64,000 nt of DNA from Prorocentrum cordatum (GCA_963575745.1 CAUYUJ010012669.1:32501-96500); one strand, 5' to 3'; shown: positions 49,803-59,284, counted from the stretch's first letter. A program made the numbers and translations. The notes: generated from the letters alone by a model not told the origin.

Positions 49803-52127
49803 TCATGGCACAACTCTCTTGCAATAATGTGAGACGAGCTCCCCGTCGTCGGTGGTGTCCGTGTGCTTGACCTGGTGCATCGCCTCCTTCATGCGGATGT
49901 TCGTAGTAGTGCCTGGTGTGTTTCTTCTGACCTCGGACTTCGTGAACTTGACCTTTGTGTCTCGATTCCATCTCGCACCTGTTCCTGGTGTCCACTCCTT
50001 CTTGCGTCTCAGCGACTTGAGTGCGTACCGTGATGCATGTCCCGCTGGCCATCCTTCGCATTCCTTCAGCATCTTGTGGCTCAGGTGCTTCTCCGCTGTG
50101 GCTCCGCATGTCCAGCAGAAGTAGCGCTCCTTGTGCCTTGACCAGCATATGGCGTGCGAGTGGTGGGATACCTTCCCTTTGAGGACCACGCTGCGAAGAG
50201 CTCCTTCGTGCCGTTCGTCCTGTTCTCGAGCCTCACCTTTGCACTTCTGGAGCCACCATCTCGCTGCCTGTGAACGCTTTTTGCGGCCAATGGACTCTTT
50301 GCAGCGCTCGCATCTCCACATGTGTCCATCAGGTCGTAGTAGATGGGGCGTGTGCTCGAAGAGGTGCTGGTCGTTCTCCTTCACGTCTTTCTCCTTCTTC
50401 CTTTTGGCCTTTGCTTCCGCCTTTTCTTCCCACGTCATCGGCTTCACCCGAGAGAACTGCTCCATGTACGCCTGGCCGATTCGCGTGCGGACTAAGTGCG
50501 ATGTAGCCCTGGCCCAGTCGTAGCAGCCCATTTGCGCTTCTGGGATAGCGTGTGATGCCGCCGCTGTCTCTGCCAACTCGTCTGCTCTGAGATTGCCTCT
50601 CCATGCCTCCTCAGGCACTCTTCGTTCACGCGCTTGCTCGATCGTCATGTGGCTCTCGATGTGCCTCACCCTGATAAGTTCTTCGCCTCCTCGTACCTCG
50701 AGTCGCTGTCTGATCTTCTTCCACAGGTCCCCGTGCGCCTTCTTGTATCCTCGCTGTAGAAACCTTTTGCCATACCAGCCCTTGCATAGGATCTCCGAGT
50801 CCGTGTAGAAGGTGAGCTCGCCGTCCGTTGATTGCAGGCAGTCCAGGAACGCCGTGATCTCCGCCCTGCTGTTGCTCTGTCTCGGTCCAGGGGGCGGGCC
50901 GTACACTGTAGCCTCCTCCTGCCAGTTGCCGTTCTGGTTGTTCAACACGACCCAGCTCCATCCGCACCTTCTGTATCTTGCATCGTCACCACGTTTTCCT
51001 CCGCTTCCATCACCACAGACAATGTGGCCTTCCGTCAGGTACAGCTTGTTGCCGTCGCTATCGCTGGTGATGTTGGCCGCCGAGCCCGTGCGCGTTGCCT
51101 CGTACTCCGTCTCGCACTCTGGTGGGGTCGTCCAATCCTTCGGCGTGAGTCCTCGAAGCCAAAACGCTGCCCACTCGGTCTTCCCTTGCTTGGCTCGGTG
51201 CACCAGGTTCTCCGTCTTCTTGTAGATGTTGTGGTCGCTCCTGCATTGGCACTCGCCCCAGATGATGTGGAAGTCGTCCGATACCTCGCCGCACTCGCAC
51301 ATGTTGCAGGTGTCGCCCCCGAACGTGTCCTTCCTCCTCTGTGGTGACCACGTCCCTGCGCATGCTGCCGTGAGGATGGCCCCGAACATCTGGTGCTTCC
51401 CGTACTTCCTGAGGCGCCTGAGCTGCATCTTCATGTCATAGGTATCAACTCCGTGCTGTAGTCCTTCGCCGTTGTGGTGAAGGCTGGCTTGCCTCCACCT
51501 TGCTTTCTTGAGGTCACTGGTGATGGCGTCGAGGATCGCCGTGGGGTCGTCATCTCCTTCGTCTGGTTGTAACTGCCATCCTCCTCCTGCGGCGTCTTCC
51601 CCGAAGTCCGCTGTCTTCGCGTCCCAGTTGATCTCCCAAAGCTGCAGGATCAGCGCGCCTATAATGCCCCTCCGCTGTTGCCATCGCGTAGCTTTCGGAG
51701 CCTCTAGGAGTCGCGCTCGTATCTTCGGCCATGCTCGTCGTGCTCCAGCTCGCAGGTCTGGGCGGCTGGCCCAGAGGTCGAACCACGCCTGGATCTGGTT
51801 CCTGGGTATGGTGATGCCAGGGTCTGCGCCTTCGAGGTCCAGCAGCGTGGTGAGGCATCTTCCTGGCCAGGCTTTCCTTAGTCCTTTCGCGTACCTCCTA
51901 CTGATGGCTGTGAGCTCTGATGGGCTAGCTCCGTAAGCCTTCGTGCCGTACCCGACCTGTGCCATGGGTCCTTGCTCGATGACCTGTCTTCGGGTACGTG
52001 CCTTTTTGAGCTTCTTCGTGATGGCCGCGAACCTTTTAAAACCTTTGCGCCGCCTTGCGCTGTGAGTCGCTCTCCTCGTGCATGTCTTACCTGCTCGATC
52101 GAGTCCTAGGTCTCGCCCCTCTGTGGC
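49803..52127 (-). CDS. ORF2 of LINE element C, part 2 (RNase H and C-terminal zinc modules)
   Basis: 774 sense codons in the same frame as part 1, after a single TGA (52128-52130). The first 54 codons, basic and Arg-rich, look like the normal continuation of RT, so this is the same polyprotein and not a separate gene; the first ATG is at 51965. Visible: CNMCECGEVSDDFHIIWGEC, a C-x2-C-x8-H-x5-C knuckle; RNase H acidic residues in CGDGSGG, SRAEITAFLD, FYTDSEIL and NLRADELAE; then two putative zinc modules, HMWRCERC..LQKC and RYFCWTCG..HLSHKMLKEC. It ends at TGA 49803-49805. Confidence 0.87.
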   Translation of the reverse strand, partial: ATEGRDLGLDRAGKTCTRRATHSARRRKGFKRFAAITKKLKKARTRRQVIEQGPMAQVGYGTKAYGASPSELTAISRRYAKGLRKAWPGRCLTTLLDLEGADPGITIPRNQIQAWFDLWASRPDLRAGARRAWPKIRARLLEAPKATRWQQRRGIIGALILQLWEINWDAKTADFGEDAAGGGWQLQPDEGDDDPTAILDAITSDLKKARWRQASLHHNGEGLQHGVDTYDMKMQLRRLRKYGKHQMFGAILTAACAGTWSPQRRKDTFGGDTCNMCECGEVSDDFHIIWGECQCRSDHNIYKKTENLVHRAKQGKTEWAAFWLRGLTPKDWTTPPECETEYEATRTGSAANITSDSDGNKLYLTEGHIVCGDGSGGKRGDDARYRRCGWSWVVLNNQNGNWQEEATVYGPPPGPRQSNSRAEITAFLDCLQSTDGELTFYTDSEILCKGWYGKRFLQRGYKKAHGDLWKKIRQRLEVRGGEELIRVRHIESHMTIEQARERRVPEEAWRGNLRADELAETAAASHAIPEAQMGCYDWARATSHLVRTRIGQAYMEQFSRVKPMTWEEKAEAKAKRKKEKDVKENDQHLFEHTPHLLRPDGHMWRCERCKESIGRKKRSQAARWWLQKCKGEAREQDERHEGALRSVVLKGKVSHHSHAICWSRHKERYFCWTCGATAEKHLSHKMLKECEGWPAGHASRYALKSLRRKKEWTPGTGARWNRDTKVKFTKSEVRRNTPGTTTNIRMKEAMHQVKHTDTTDDGELVSHYCKRVVP

Positions 52128-52130
52128 TCA
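52128..52130 (-). other. In-frame UGA inside ORF2 of element C
   Basis: AGA TGA GCC between the RT domain and its Arg-rich continuation. It is either a nonsense mutation (CGA to TGA is one step) or a recoded codon. It is the only stop of any kind within ORF2 from 55508 to 49806. Confidence 0.8.
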
Positions 52131-55100
52131 TCTTATAGTCACACCCAACTTCTTCAGTCTCTGGGTTGCCCTCTTTGTCAGGTCGATGTCCGTGCTGAAC
52201 AGGACCGATTTGCCCGCCATGGAGAGCCCTTCCGTGTTCAGCGCCTTCGCCAGCTCGTAGGTCGCCTTGACGATGCAGTCCTCCACCTTGGCGCCGCTTC
52301 CTACTGCCCGCAAGCCGATGTCGTCGAACCAAGTTCTCGGCTGCACCATTGGAACGAGGCTGGCCATGGACTTCACCACGTGGTAGATGAGAGTTCTCGC
52401 TAAGTTGTTGCTGTGTCTGGAACCTGCCAAGAGGCTGCGCTTCGCGTAGATGGGCAGGCTGCACGCATTGCCCTCCTGTAGCATTCTCGGGGTGAGGTGG
52501 AGTAGCATCGCCATGGCCAGGACCCTCGGGGGGAAGCCGTACTCCAGCGCTCTTTTCGCCACCTTCTCAAAGACCAGGGAGCCGTAGAACCTCTTCACGT
52601 CCACCAAGGCGTTGGCTGAGTGCGCGCCTAGCTCCTGCGAGGTCTCATCGCCCAATGCCCGCGCCATGGCTTCTCGCAGGCAGGAGTTGCCTGTCACGGC
52701 CGCGTCGAAGTCCCCCTCCACCTCCTTGGCCCATATTCGGATCTGGTTCCTGTTGAGCAACTCCCACGTCCTCGCGAACCATGTAAGTAGTGCCAGCGCT
52801 CGGTCTCCTCCTCCTGTGGGCGCCGTCTCGTCTAACCTTTCCGCGTCCTTCGGCTGCAACATGACCATCGCCTGCAAAGTCTGCCATGGCCACGCTACCT
52901 CCTCCTCGCACCTGTTGTACATGTCTATGAATGCTTGTCTACCCCGTTCTGGTAGCCGCTTGACGTCGTCCATGTTCATCATGTCTGTGCCCTTGCCTTT
53001 GTTGGGGATACCGCGGATGGCCTCGTCGAGCTCTTCCAAGGTCCATCTCGGGGTGGGCTCCTCCTTTGCCTTGTTCCTGAGCATGTTGATCACCTCCACT
53101 GCATCTTCGTGCGACTTCTCGTGGTTCCACATTTCCTCGAAGTCCTCCGCCTTCAGGTCGACACTCTCCTTGGGGTTCGTGGCCTTCCTCCCAGCCTTGA
53201 TGTACTCGTCCTCATGCCTGCGCTTGGGCTTGGTGATCTTGTGTAGCGCGCCAGGGGCGTTGGCTTCCATGTTGGCCAACCACAGCGCGTACTCCTTCGC
53301 TCCTCTTCGCAAGTCCTCCTTCAACGCTATGCGCGCTTCCAGCTTGGCCTGCTGCACCATCCCGTCCAGCACGCTGGTCTCCACCTTGTTGATCTGCCTG
53401 ATGCGCTGGCTCCAGACTTTGCGGTGTAGCCTGGCCGTATTGGAGGCCTGTCGTCCCGCTGATGGGACTCCCTCCTGGCCTAGCCTCCTGCAGCACTCCT
53501 CAAGCTGGTTGAGCTGGTCCTCTCCCTTTTGCCTGTGTCTAAGCTTCGCGTACGTGTCAAGTGCCGTTGCCATCCTGCTCCACCAGTTCGTTCTCCTGTT
53601 GGTGTAGGTGACCCGCCTTGCTCCTGACTCTCTGCTTGCCTTCCCCTCGAACTCGAATCCTTCGCCTCTTCCTTTGTACCTCCTCTGGTCCTTCGCGTCG
53701 ATGTCGTACACGTCGCAGTAGAAGCACTCCATGGTGGTGACGAGGTGGTGGTACTGCTTCCCTAACGAGTTCGCCTGCTTCTCTGTCGCCTGGAACGCAG
53801 CCGAGCGGCTGATGTACGCCGGCGCGGCCGCCTTATCAGAGTCGTGCCGCATCTCGTAGTACTTGTCCCACACGCTGTGCATCGCGATGGTGTCAAGCTC
53901 CCTCGTCTGCTTCGTGTTGACTGTGACCGCCTCCTCCAAGTCACTGTCGCCTGCGTCGACGTCCTCCCACTGGCTGCTACCTTGCACCTGGCCAGCCGCC
54001 TCAGTCCCAGGATCAGAGCCTTCACCCGTTCCTGAGGCTGCTGGAGGGGCCCCTGCGGTGTGGAGCCTCGGTGGGCTGTCTACCGCTTGGTCCCCTGATA
54101 AGAGCCCTTCGAGTTCTGGTGGTAGGAGTTCCTCTTGTGTGATGTACCACTCCTCGGGGTCTTCCTCGATGAGGTCCGCCTCGGGGTTGTCCATGTCTGT
54201 TCTGGCTCGTGTTGCGCTTCCGCATCTGCTAGCCTCTGTCACAGGCCTCTGCTCTGGGGCTTCTGGCTCTGGTAGCTCCTCTTTGTCCTGGCCTCTGTTA
54301 CAGGCCTTATTGCGTTTCTCTGTCTGGTGACCTATGTCACAGGTCTCATTAGCCCATGTCACGGGCTTCTCCGTACGTGTTGCGCCCCATTCCTCGAGAA
54401 GAGCGTCAGGGAGATCTCCATCTGGTTGAAACGGGAATGACGTCCATCCGATAGGCATGGTCGCTCCCCATCTCGTGCATGAGACTTCAACTGGAGGTCG
54501 TTCGTGTCCTCGTTGAGGCTCGTGTGCTGGTCGGTCTGCTCGCTCCTGTTGAAGTTGTCGTTTCCTCCTCTGTGCCTTGCTCTCTGGGTTGGGCTTCTTC
54601 CGCATGTCTCGCTTCGGGTGGCAGAACGCCTGTGGCATCTTCAGCACCCTGGTGATGTTGAACTCGAGTTGTGCCTTGAGGGTTAGCTTCTGGCCGATAT
54701 GCGGCTTCCAGCTGACCTCTGCCACCGCCTCGAGCTGGATGATGTGCTTGCACGCCTCGGGGCTCGCTAGCACAAAGTCGATGAGAGATGGCTCCGCGTC
54801 GGCCTTGTAGCAGGTCGGCGTGTTGCCCGGCATGGTGTAGATGCGCGCGTCGCCCAGGTAGTCGCAGAAGCCCTCCGCCGCGAACCTGGTCGGGCTGACG
54901 TTGAAGTCCCCTGCGATAATCCATGGCGTGCGTAGCGCCTTGGTGAACCTCGCCACCTCCGCCAATCGCCTCGCATTGGCGCCCTCCTTCAGCGGGTGGT
55001 CGCACCTCAGATACAGGGAAATGACCGCGAGGCTGTAGCCCTTGAGGTGCCGCGTCATCGCGGTCCAGTCCTCCATCTGAAGTAGACCCAGATCTTCCCC

Positions 55101-55508
55101 TGCAGCATGTTCTTGTATTCCACGGTTTCCAGCAGTAGCCCCCGAGGCACTGCCGTACGCCGCAAACTCCCGAAAGAACGAGCTCTTGAAGTGCGACCTC
55201 GTGGCGATCATAACGCCTCCTCTCGAGCCCCCCTCGGACTTGGTGGAGGGTTGGGATGCCGCAAAGCACGCCTTCAGACCCCACTTGTTCAGGAGTGCCT
55301 CCTTCTCCTCCAACTGGTGGTGGCGGAGATGAGTCTCCTGGATCAGGTACGTGTCGAATCCCTGCTCACTGTGCTTGTTGCCGTCGATCCTCAGGTGCTG
55401 GCCCCGAAGCCACGACTCCACAGTAGGGCCCCACGTCGTGATGTTGCCGACGAAGATTTGCCTGACGCCCTTGTCGGTCTTGGTTGGGCGGGCGTCAGGT
55501 CGCGCTAG
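52128..55508 (-). CDS. ORF2 of LINE element C, part 1 (APE endonuclease and reverse transcriptase)
   Basis: 1,126 sense codons between two in-frame TGAs. Endonuclease: VGNITTW (catalytic Asn at 55445-55443), LIQETH (Glu near 55337), GGVMIATR, ISLYL, AGDFNV, LIDFVLAS and a late His in WKPHIGQ. After a charged linker with four constant-loop hairpins (54231-54367) comes RT: RWTLEELDEAIRGIPN, motif A ALVDVKRFYGSL, motif B LLAGSRHSNN, motif C TWFDDIGL, and KLGVTI at the end. All main catalytic residues are present. There is no ATG between the upstream TGA and 55211, which lies after the catalytic Asn and Glu, so a functional protein cannot start at an ATG here and is best explained by reading through from ORF1. 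The interval is given from TGA to TGA because no start exists. Confidence 0.88.
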   Translation of the reverse strand, partial: LARPDARPTKTDKGVRQIFVGNITTWGPTVESWLRGQHLRIDGNKHSEQGFDTYLIQETHLRHHQLEEKEALLNKWGLKACFAASQPSTKSEGGSRGGVMIATRSHFKSSFFREFAAYGSASGATAGNRGIQEHAAGEDLGLLQMEDWTAMTRHLKGYSLAVISLYLRCDHPLKEGANARRLAEVARFTKALRTPWIIAGDFNVSPTRFAAEGFCDYLGDARIYTMPGNTPTCYKADAEPSLIDFVLASPEACKHIIQLEAVAEVSWKPHIGQKLTLKAQLEFNITRVLKMPQAFCHPKRDMRKKPNPESKAQRRKRQLQQERADRPAHEPQRGHERPPVEVSCTRWGATMPIGWTSFPFQPDGDLPDALLEEWGATRTEKPVTWANETCDIGHQTEKRNKACNRGQDKEELPEPEAPEQRPVTEASRCGSATRARTDMDNPEADLIEEDPEEWYITQEELLPPELEGLLSGDQAVDSPPRLHTAGAPPAASGTGEGSDPGTEAAGQVQGSSQWEDVDAGDSDLEEAVTVNTKQTRELDTIAMHSVWDKYYEMRHDSDKAAAPAYISRSAAFQATEKQANSLGKQYHHLVTTMECFYCDVYDIDAKDQRRYKGRGEGFEFEGKASRESGARRVTYTNRRTNWWSRMATALDTYAKLRHRQKGEDQLNQLEECCRRLGQEGVPSAGRQASNTARLHRKVWSQRIRQINKVETSVLDGMVQQAKLEARIALKEDLRRGAKEYALWLANMEANAPGALHKITKPKRRHEDEYIKAGRKATNPKESVDLKAEDFEEMWNHEKSHEDAVEVINMLRNKAKEEPTPRWTLEELDEAIRGIPNKGKGTDMMNMDDVKRLPERGRQAFIDMYNRCEEEVAWPWQTLQAMVMLQPKDAERLDETAPTGGGDRALALLTWFARTWELLNRNQIRIWAKEVEGDFDAAVTGNSCLREAMARALGDETSQELGAHSANALVDVKRFYGSLVFEKVAKRALEYGFPPRVLAMAMLLHLTPRMLQEGNACSLPIYAKRSLLAGSRHSNNLARTLIYHVVKSMASLVPMVQPRTWFDDIGLRAVGSGAKVEDCIVKATYELAKALNTEGLSMAGKSVLFSTDIDLTKRATQRLKKLGVTIR
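54231..54247 (-). other. Element C constant-loop hairpin 1
   Basis: Minus strand: arms GGCCT/AGGCT (5 pairs, one G-T wobble) around loop GTGACAG. Encodes PVTEA. Confidence 0.7.
54290..54306 (-). other. Element C constant-loop hairpin 2
   Basis: Minus strand: arms GGCCT/AGGCC (5 bp) around loop GTAACAG. Encodes ACNRG, a different frame from hairpins 1 and 4. Confidence 0.72.
54329..54345 (-). other. Element C constant-loop hairpin 3
   Basis: Minus strand: arms GACCT/AGGTC (5 bp) around loop GTGACAT. Encodes TCDIG, same frame as hairpin 2. Confidence 0.72.
54351..54367 (-). other. Element C constant-loop hairpin 4
   Basis: Minus strand: arms AGCCC/GGGCT (5 bp) around loop GTGACAT. Encodes PVTWA, same frame as hairpin 1. 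Confidence 0.72.
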
Positions 55509-55511
55509 TCA
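55502..55511 (-). promoter_or_regulatory. Candidate stop-readthrough site UGA-CUA-G
   Basis: On the minus strand ORF1 ends GAG TGA CTA GCG. UGA followed by CUAG is the leaky context known from mammalian readthrough genes such as AQP4 and MAPK10. The downstream frame is ORF2 and lacks a usable ATG before the endonuclease core. Confidence 0.65.
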
Positions 55512-56588
55512 CTCTGACCTAGCGGCAGGCCCGCTGGCTTCAGCGAGCTTGGTCCTGGCCTTGGCGAGCACCTCTTCCTCCAGGTCAGCATCTTCGTCTT
55601 CTTCTACCGCCATCTCTGCTGCCTCATTGGGTGCTGCTGGCGCCGTGGCTGGAGAACTCGCTGCTGCCCCCATTGAAGCCGCCTCGTCCTGCCGCCGCGC
55701 TTCGACCTTCCTCTTCTTCGCGTCCTGCTCGATGGTCTCCTTGTTGCGTGCTGCCGCCTCCTTGGCCTTCCTGATGTGCTCCTGCAGCTGGTGTGCGTAT
55801 GACTTGGCGCCCTCCTTCAAGTCGGCGAGCACCTTTTTCTTGGCCTCGGCAACCTCCTGGCGTGCCGCCTCGTCCACCTCTGCGTCCTCCAGCTCCATCT
55901 CCTTCTCCAGGTCGATGAGGCCCTCTAGCGCCATCTCCTCTGGGGTCTGGCTGATCAGCTGCTGCATGAAGCTCTGCGGCTTGGCCTCTTTGCCCTCCGC
56001 GTGGACGGCCTCCAGGGTGGCTTCCTTCTCGACGACGCTGGCGGCCATGTCGCTCATCTTGTCCTCGAGCTCGCGAAGCCATGCCCTTTGCTTCTTGACC
56101 TCGGCCGCCACCGCGGTGAAGCGCTTGTTGGCGATCCGTAGCGCCTCCGCCGCCTCCGCCAGCCTCTCGGGCCTGGACTTCTGCTTGGGTGGCGGCTCGG
56201 TCGCTATCTGCTGGGCCAGTCCCTTCATCTGCGTCTCGAGCTGTCCACCGCCATCGAGCTTCACGGTGCCGATCTTCTCCGCGATCAGGACCAGGGCCTT
56301 TGAGGGCTCCTTCTTCTCGGCGTCCTGTCCGCCACGCTGGTGAGCTTTCGCCTGGCCCTTGCCGTCCTGGGAAGCACTCGATGCATACTCTGCCTTCTTG
56401 ATGCTCTGCGGCTTGCGGAAGGTGGCCTTGCAATGTCTGCGCTGGAGGCCTGGCCTCCAGATGGCGTCGTGCACCCAGCCCTTGCACCCCCACGTAGCAC
56501 AGCTAGTGTAGTCGTGGCTGTCGTTCCATTGCTTCTGGCTGTTGTCCCAGGCGTTCTGGCGGTCCCAGCCCCACGACTTCTTCGCCAT
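55509..56588 (-). CDS. ORF1 protein of LINE element C
   Basis: 359 aa, presumably the RNA-binding partner of ORF2. The start is taken at the ATG 56588-56586 (A at -3, G at +4), giving MAKKSWGWDRQNAWDNSQKQ. The frame is open 140 codons further upstream, but that part is Arg/Ala-rich and composition-driven. The N-terminal 60 residues are Trp-rich with spaced Cys and His (CATWGCKGWVHDAIW, HCKATF) and may bind RNA or zinc. The rest is Ala/Lys/Glu-rich with long heptad-like stretches, expected to form a coiled coil. It ends in TGA (55509-55511) immediately followed by CTAG; the same frame continues into ORF2 without a further stop. Confidence 0.78.
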   Translation of the reverse strand: MAKKSWGWDRQNAWDNSQKQWNDSHDYTSCATWGCKGWVHDAIWRPGLQRRHCKATFRKPQSIKKAEYASSASQDGKGQAKAHQRGGQDAEKKEPSKALVLIAEKIGTVKLDGGGQLETQMKGLAQQIATEPPPKQKSRPERLAEAAEALRIANKRFTAVAAEVKKQRAWLRELEDKMSDMAASVVEKEATLEAVHAEGKEAKPQSFMQQLISQTPEEMALEGLIDLEKEMELEDAEVDEAARQEVAEAKKKVLADLKEGAKSYAHQLQEHIRKAKEAAARNKETIEQDAKKRKVEARRQDEAASMGAAASSPATAPAAPNEAAEMAVEEDEDADLEEEVLAKARTKLAEASGPAARSE

Positions 56589-57030
56589 ACTCCCGTGGTG
56601 GCCCTCCAGGACTTCCCGCGCTTGTTCAAGCGCAAGGAGATGGCGGGCTGATGCTCGCCGCCGCCGCTGCCTCCTGTGCCACGCGGGCGAGGGTGATCGC
56701 TCCCTCGCTGGCGTGGTGCCGACGCGCGCGCCCGCCGCCGTTGGGCCGCGGGCCGCGCGCTGGGCGCCTGGCTCGAGCCCGCGCCTGCCCTTTCTTCCCC
56801 CCACTGTCGCCGGAGCATTAGAACGAATGCAATATGGAAAGGTGCTGGCGTGTTGAATCATGTCGAAGTTGCCGTAACAGCAGCAGGTTAAAACATTCAT
56901 TCGGGGCATGTAAGTTAAATTGTACTGTGATATAAGGTGTAAGCGTGCAAGCGCAGGCGACGTTTGCGGCGCGCAGCGAGTGCCTTGCTGGGAAAAAACG
57001 ATTGCCATGGATGCTCGGGGCGATCATGCG

Positions 57031-58390
57031 TCCTGCGGCGGCGCGCGGGATCTGCTTCCACGGTTCGGCGTTGGGGCCTCTCGCCGCGGGGGCGCGCCAC
57101 GGCTCGGCGCGGCGTGGCGTCGCCCGTGCGCGTCCGACAAATTATTGGCGAAGGGCCCGCCCATTTGCAGTTCCGATCGCAGTTTCCGGTGGATTTTATG
57201 AGGGGGGGGCAGGGGGCGCGCGGCAGGGGCGCGCCAACGTGAACCAGGGCCGCCGCGCGAGCGGTGCCAGCGGGGTCGGGGTTTTCAGCGGAGTTTCCCG
57301 CGGGGCCACGACGCGCGCGACAGTTGCGCGAATATGGCGCGCCCAGCCGCTGCCGCTAGGGCCTTCGGCGGGGCCCCCCGTCGAGCCCCGAGCTGCGCGA
57401 GGTTTCTGCAAGTGCCGCGCGCGGCCGCTGCCTCTGGGGCTTCCGGCGGAGGCCCCTGTGGCTCCGCGACGCGCGCGAGCGGTGCCCAAGTGCGCGCGCG
57501 GCCGCTGGCGCCGGGACCTTTGGCGGGTACCCTTATTCGGGCCATCGAGCGCGCGAGGGGCGCGCGGGCGCCGCGCGCGGCCGATGCCGCTGGGGCCTTT
57601 GATGGAGCCTGGGGGGCGCCAGTGCCGCGCGCGGCTGCTGCTTCCGCGGCCCCGGCGGAGTCGCGCGCGGGGCCGCGAAGCGTGCGAGGGGCGTGCAAGT
57701 AGGGTGCGCAGCCTCTGCCGCTGCGGCTTCCGTCTGGGCGCGCGAGGGGCCTGCGAGCACCGCGCGCGGCCGCCGCCGCCCGGGGCTTCGGCGGGCCCCC
57801 CGTCGGGGGCGACTGCTGGGGCCCCCTTCGGGGCCAGGGCATTTTTGCGCGGGCTCATTGCCCTTAGGGCACCGCCCCACGTCGGCGAAATTCTCTCGGG
57901 CACATTGCCGCGGGGGGTGGCGCGAATCAGACGTCGTCTGCCGAGCCGCGCGGCTGCGCCCTTCGCCTGGCGCCGCGCCCCCGCCCGCGCCCCCCGCCCG
58001 CGCGGCGCCAGGGGGCGGCCGGGCTCTCACCCCGAGGGCGCATGGTGCAGGGGGGGGGCAAGGCCTCGCGGGGCAGCCGCGTTCCTTCGCGGGCCTCCCT
58101 GGCGTCGTCGCGCCATTCCACGTCGCCCCCGCTGGGTGCCCCGGGGAACAAGTCATCTCGCATTCACTTTTTTTGCATTTTCACAGATCGGCGCGGGCAT
58201 ATTTTTCGCGCATTTATTATATATGTTAAGTCAAAAGTAAGCGCCTCCCCGGCCGCGTGTTTTTCCCTACCTAGGCTCTGCCTAGAAGGGTTCTTACTCT
58301 CTTAGCTTAAAGGGGCCGGGCAGTGCAACACGCCCCGGGCGGTTCCCCCAGTCCCCTGGGAGCGGTCCCCCCCGGTCCCCTGGGGGCTTT
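57031..58390. other. GC-rich unassigned region
   Basis: Very CpG-rich to about 58160, with long Arg/Ala/Pro-rich frames on both strands that look compositional. AT-richer from 58160. No motif recognised. Confidence 0.45.
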
Positions 58391-58790
58391 ATAGCATTAG
58401 CTTTAGCTTTAGCTTAGCTTTAGCTTAGCTTTAGCTTAGCTTTAGCTTAGCTGTAGCTTAGCTGTAGCTTAGCTGTAGCTTAGGGTTTCGCTCAGCGTTT
58501 CGCTTAGCTTTTCGCTTAGCGTTTAGCTTAGCTTTAGCTTAGCTTTAACTTAGCTTTAGCTTAGCTTGAGCTTAGCTGTAGCTTAGCTTTAGCTTAGCTT
58601 GAGCTGAGCTTTAGCTTTGCTTTAGCTTAGCTTGAGCTTAGCTTTAGCTTAGCTTTAGCTTAGCTGTTGCTCAGCTTTACCTTAGCTGCTGCTCAGCTTT
58701 AGCTTAGCTTTAGCTTAGCTTTAGCTTAGCTGTGGCTTAGCTTTAGCTTAGCTTGAGCTTAGCTTGAGCTTAGCTTTAGCTCAGCGTTAC
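58391..58790 (+). repeat. TTAGCTTTAGC minisatellite
   Basis: About 400 bases of an 11-12 base unit, TTAGCTTTAGC, with GTAGC, GAGC and TTCGC variants. The unit contains the palindrome AGCT. Confidence 0.95.
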
Positions 58791-59284
58791 TGTTACTACT
58801 AATACTGCTTTTCTAGGGGTTCCAACTCCTAGGTAGGGTCGCACCGGGATAATTATTTTAATCTCGGATTATCTCATGTGCAACAAATGCAAACAACAGA
58901 CGACGATCGGCGAAAAATATGAGCGCGGAGTCGGCGGGCATCTCGCCTATTTCGACCGCTTAATTTTTATTGAATGTAGTGGCCTCCGGCCAGTGCCGCC
59001 GATCCTGGGCGCCCCTGATGCTATTGTTGTTGAAATGGACGATAACGGCGACAGCCGACGACCAACGGTCGACGAGCGGGTTAATTACGACGCCGACCGA
59101 CGAAGGAGTTAATGACGACGAACCGACGACGACGACGACGACGACTACGACGACGACTGACGGCGAACGGCTGCCGACGGCCGACGAGCGGCGTCGGCGA
59201 CGGGCGGAAGGTTCTTCGTTCATCGCTTTCGCTTCCGAGCAGTGCCAAGTCAGGCCGCGCGCCCCTGGCCTGGCAGCGCGCGAG
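58791..59284. other. Unassigned, with short ACG array
   Basis: A GACGACGAC run lies at about 59110-59160. No gene recognised. Confidence 0.45.

Larger units (their letters stand above)
49620..57030 (-). mobile_element. LINE element C (APE endonuclease, RT, RNase H)
   Basis: Second non-LTR retrotransposon, unrelated in sequence to the giant LINE. ORF1 and ORF2 lie in one frame from 56588 down to 49803, with no frameshift in 6.8 kb and three TGA codons: at the ORF1/ORF2 junction, between RT and RNase H, and at the end. The element ends are not defined; 49620 and 57030 are nominal. The stretch 49620-49802 is the likely 3' UTR, ending in AT-rich sequence (AATAAAATTC on the minus strand). Confidence 0.88.

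Noticed and set aside
52688-52706. Fifth GTGACA-loop hairpin in element C
   Set aside because: Only three base pairs form and the loop length differs.
56589-57008. Upstream extension of element C ORF1
   Set aside because: The frame is open, but its residues are composition-driven, and the ATG at 56588 has a strong context and begins the Trp/Cys-containing segment.
56945-58240. 431-codon plus-strand frame and overlapping minus-strand frames
   Set aside because: Arg/Ala/Pro composition forced by very high GC; equally long frames on the other strand; no motif.
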